In this document: positions 61,301 through 64,000 of the stretch, one piece after another
Layout of the letters: every line of letters begins with the position of its first letter
Position numbering within the stretch: the first letter of the stretch is position 1
Origin: Tetrahymena thermophila SB210
Taxonomy: Eukaryota > Ciliophora > Oligohymenophorea > Hymenostomatida > Tetrahymenidae
NCBI RefSeq assembly: GCF_000189635.1
Contig: NW_002476342.1
Coordinates: 124,001 to 188,000 of the forward strand
Direction: 5' to 3'
Length of the DNA: 64,000 bases
The notes under the pieces: generated by a model
Told to the model about the DNA's origin: nothing
Database searches by the model: none
Seen by the model: only the letters and a program-made list of their open reading frames with translations
Program-made: the position numbers and the translations under genes

Positions 61301-64000
61301 AAATTTTTTAAAAAAAATAACTGTATTAAAAATCTATAATTTTAAAAAATATGAGTATTTTTAAAATTGCTTTGAACATATTTAATACCTTAAGTAGAGC
61401 AGTAAATAGGTTATTTGAGCTGGTATAAGGTTAGTTTATATCACCAATACCATAAAATCCGTTGTTTTGCATAGTTTCGTTTACCTAAAAATAGAAGTCA
61501 TATTAACAATTAAGGCAATTTTAAATATCTTATAAGCAAGAGTCAATCGGATAATAAACATCTCTATAGCTATGCTGAATCCATAAAGTTTTTGGTGAAA
61601 CGAGTTATATGAAAATAATTTATTCCAATATTTTTGATGATCCAATTTACATAAAGAAATCAAATAAAGCAGTTTGATTGTTAAATCTATATAAATAGGC
61701 TTATCCATTATTACTACCAATAGCAATTAATCCAACCGATTCAAAAACATTTACAATACTACTCGATGATCTATCAGATTAACTTAGGGTTTAAACAGTT
61801 TTTTTTTGAAAGTCAATAACTTAAGTAAACAAATTCTGACATACTGTAATAAAATATTTATTAATAGAATTATCACTTTATACATTATGATATATATTTC
61901 CATAAAGACTATCATGACAGTTTTCTAATTTTTAATTTAAAATAAACAAAAAATCAGTAAATATCAACTTAAAATTAATAATAATTAACATTCAAATAAA
62001 TAAATAAAGTAAGAAAAAAAGATAAAATTAAAAAAAATTATTTACATAATTCAATTTTCTCAAAACAATTTTGTGTCTATAGATCCCATCTAAATAACAT
62101 GCCATTTCTTGTAACTCCAACAATTTCTTATTAATTTTTATCCATTAAAGAGGTTATTGCATACATAGATTCTAAGCTATTTTCACTTTACAGAGGAGAT
62201 TTTAAGCATAATTGAGAATTGGAATCTTTAATATTAAAGACTAAAAATATGCAACCCAGAGTATTATAATTATAAGAAATGCCTATTGGTACCCAGACAG
62301 TATTATTATAGAAAAAAGGATCTAAATTATTAGTCATTGTATTTGCACGGATGTTGAATGGAGCTAAAGATATGTACTTAATTAAAGCAATGAATTAAAA
62401 ATAATTTCTTTATTAATTATTTAAATTAAAGTGTATTTTACTTAGTAAGGCTATTAAATAGGGATTAGTTAAGTTGTTGCAATATAAATATTTGCAGTAT
62501 CAGCAAATCCTCCTTTATTACAAACTAATACAAAGCATAATGGACAACCTTTAACTTAAAAAAAAGTTCCATGCTTCATAATGTAAGGAAATGGAGGGTC
62601 ATTTTTTCTAAAAATTCTTCTGTTTTAATAGTTCCTATCAGCAAGGAAAAATCCATTTGGATTTATATAAACAAAGTATTCCTTATTTTATATTTCAACT
62701 ATATATCTCCTGTTATTTGCATCAGAATAAAGCTCTTTTTAAGAAAAATAATTTTATGAGAAATTATTTTAATTTGTTTTAATAAATTAAATATTAAGTT
62801 TTTTAATTAATTAAATAATTAATAAATTACAGAGTATAGGCTAATATATTTATGTAGATGCGTCATAAATTAAAGCAGCAAATTCATATCCTATTAGGAT
62901 TTTTGATAGGTTTGGCAAATAATACCATCCATAACCTCCTGGCTTGTTAGTGAAAGTCCATTTTATAAATGTAAGGTGTATATTATTATTTGCATCTACT
63001 TAGAAATCTATATATGCTTAAAATAAATTAGTAGTAAATGTCATTAAAAGAGCATCTTTAGAATTTGGATCACCTTTATTTTTAGGAATGATAAGAGTTT
63101 CATTTGCATAAATACTTGGATTATCAGGCATGAATTCTATTTAAATTTATAAATTTTTTGATATTATTAAATCATTTTCATTATTGAAATTTCAAAGCAT
63201 TAATATAATTTATTACAGAGGGGTATTAAGTTTATAAAATAATAATTTTTTCTTTAAAGTTTGTTTTTTATATTATTTAAACAAACATTTTTAAAGATAA
63301 TTTTTAGTTATAATACCCTCCCTTAATTAGATAAATTATAAAAAAATATTGAAATTTTTTTATTTTTAATAAAGGTTATTAAAAAAGAATCTAACTGTTT
63401 ATATAGTAGCTAGAGAATATAAAAAATATTTACTGTGTTAGAAAACAGTAGGAAAATTTGGTTGCTAAGTATCACTAACTTAGATAAATTGCACATTTAA
63501 GTATTAACTTCCAACAATAATTAAATCATAGCTAGGATGTTTGGCTACAGTAAATTAATTATTCATCTAAAAAGGCAAATAAGCTGTATTTATAAAATTA
63601 ATTGAACGAATAATAATTATAAAAATAAAAGATATTTTTCTAAATAAAATAATAGCATTTCTTATCTCATTTATCTTTTTATCTGAAATATTAAATTTTA
63701 AATATAAATTATCTTATTTCAAATTAAAAAATAATTATTAACTAACTAAGCTTTAACTTAATTATATTTAATTTATAAAAAAGAATAGAATCATGTTGTT
63801 ATTGTTAGTTAATTCTACTTAATTAATCTTAATATATTTATTTATTTATTACTTTACGAAATGTATCCATAAAACAATTGATCTAATGTATCTAAATTTA
63901 AACTCCAAACCTAAACTCCCGAAGTTGTAACAACAAGTAAAGTATTCTATTACTTAAGATTCTTAAAATATAGGCTATACTGATTTACCATTAGCGAGTA
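55326..64000 (-). CDS. Giant Cys-rich multi-pass membrane protein, 5' end beyond the window
   Basis: Minus-strand multi-exon gene of a family common in Tetrahymena and Ichthyophthirius. The right part (61.4-64 kb) encodes propeller-like pieces (LLVVTTSGVQVWSLN, IPKNKGDPNSKDALLM, GVTRNGMLFRWDLQTQNC) and ends in a CLNCQYDFYF / FYGIGDINQPY segment. The middle (57.6-61.1 kb) is AT-rich and many-exoned, probably a beta-helix-like extracellular region; I did not resolve every exon. Then come ENPYQVFIKI, NCSVGEFINKYNNYQECLNC, CLDCPVGGICQEG, GYWRSCELDD, CIGGTYGNN and GALCQECD (57.0-57.6 kb). After two introns there are about 8-9 hydrophobic segments (IKLFMNYIFIISS, VIPVFHFLLFIIYLIL, FLVLPFLIIWILVIPLFLFL, AIIIFINAIFIVVIL). 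The frame stays open to TGA at 55326-55328. It is likely a plasma-membrane protein with a large extracellular region; its role is unknown. Confidence 0.75.

Overview
The window reads as nuclear DNA of a ciliate that uses TAA and TAG for glutamine and TGA as the only stop, most likely Tetrahymena or a close hymenostome relative. The evidence is direct. Every convincing reading frame is full of in-frame TAA/TAG at glutamine positions and ends at TGA. The DNA is very AT-rich, and introns are AT-rich with GT...AG ends. The gene families also fit: immobilization-antigen-like CxxC surface proteins, GLGSGLAKC-type leucine-rich repeats, and large Cys-rich multi-pass membrane proteins. Standard-code open frames are therefore mostly fragments or shadows. 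The gene models here were rebuilt by hand with the ciliate code and checked for intron phase.

Layout. 1-1.7 kb: 3' part of a plus-strand gene with a ubiquitin-like stretch and a C-terminal membrane anchor. 1.9-13.3 kb: two tandem minus-strand P4-ATPases (phospholipid flippases) with 4 and 7 exons. A fossil scrap of a membrane-protein gene lies between them. 14.4-16.0 kb: minus-strand Trm61/Gcd14-like tRNA m1A58 methyltransferase with one unexplained frame change. 16.9-19.8 kb: plus-strand Gln/Ser/Arg/His-rich protein. 21.3-25.8 kb: a tandem pair of zinc-ligand plus coiled-coil genes made by a segmental duplication. The first copy is truncated, and a GC-rich double hairpin sits near the junction. 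25.8-32.7 kb: no intact gene seen.

32.7-46 kb: two immobilization-antigen-like surface protein genes about 9 kb apart. They lie among several copies of a non-coding repeat, with a multiply broken 3' fragment of a membrane-protein gene between them. 47.2-54.2 kb: a leucine-rich-repeat gene in which an exon-plus-intron unit of about 350 bp has been amplified into 19 repeat-coding exons of nearly uniform length, all in the same phase. 55.3 kb to the right edge: a very large minus-strand gene with propeller-like exons, a long middle region of uncertain fold, a Cys-rich region and about 8-9 membrane segments. It is the intact relative of the fossils at 7.5 kb and 34-36.5 kb.

The housekeeping-type genes (flippases, tRNA methyltransferase) occupy the left 16 kb. 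From about 20 kb rightward the window is dominated by duplication and decay: segmental duplication, tandem exon amplification, paralogous surface antigens and pseudogene fragments. This resembles a surface-protein locus evolving by unequal exchange. No tRNA, rRNA, CRISPR array or intact transposon was recognised. All homology statements come from motif recognition, not from a database search.
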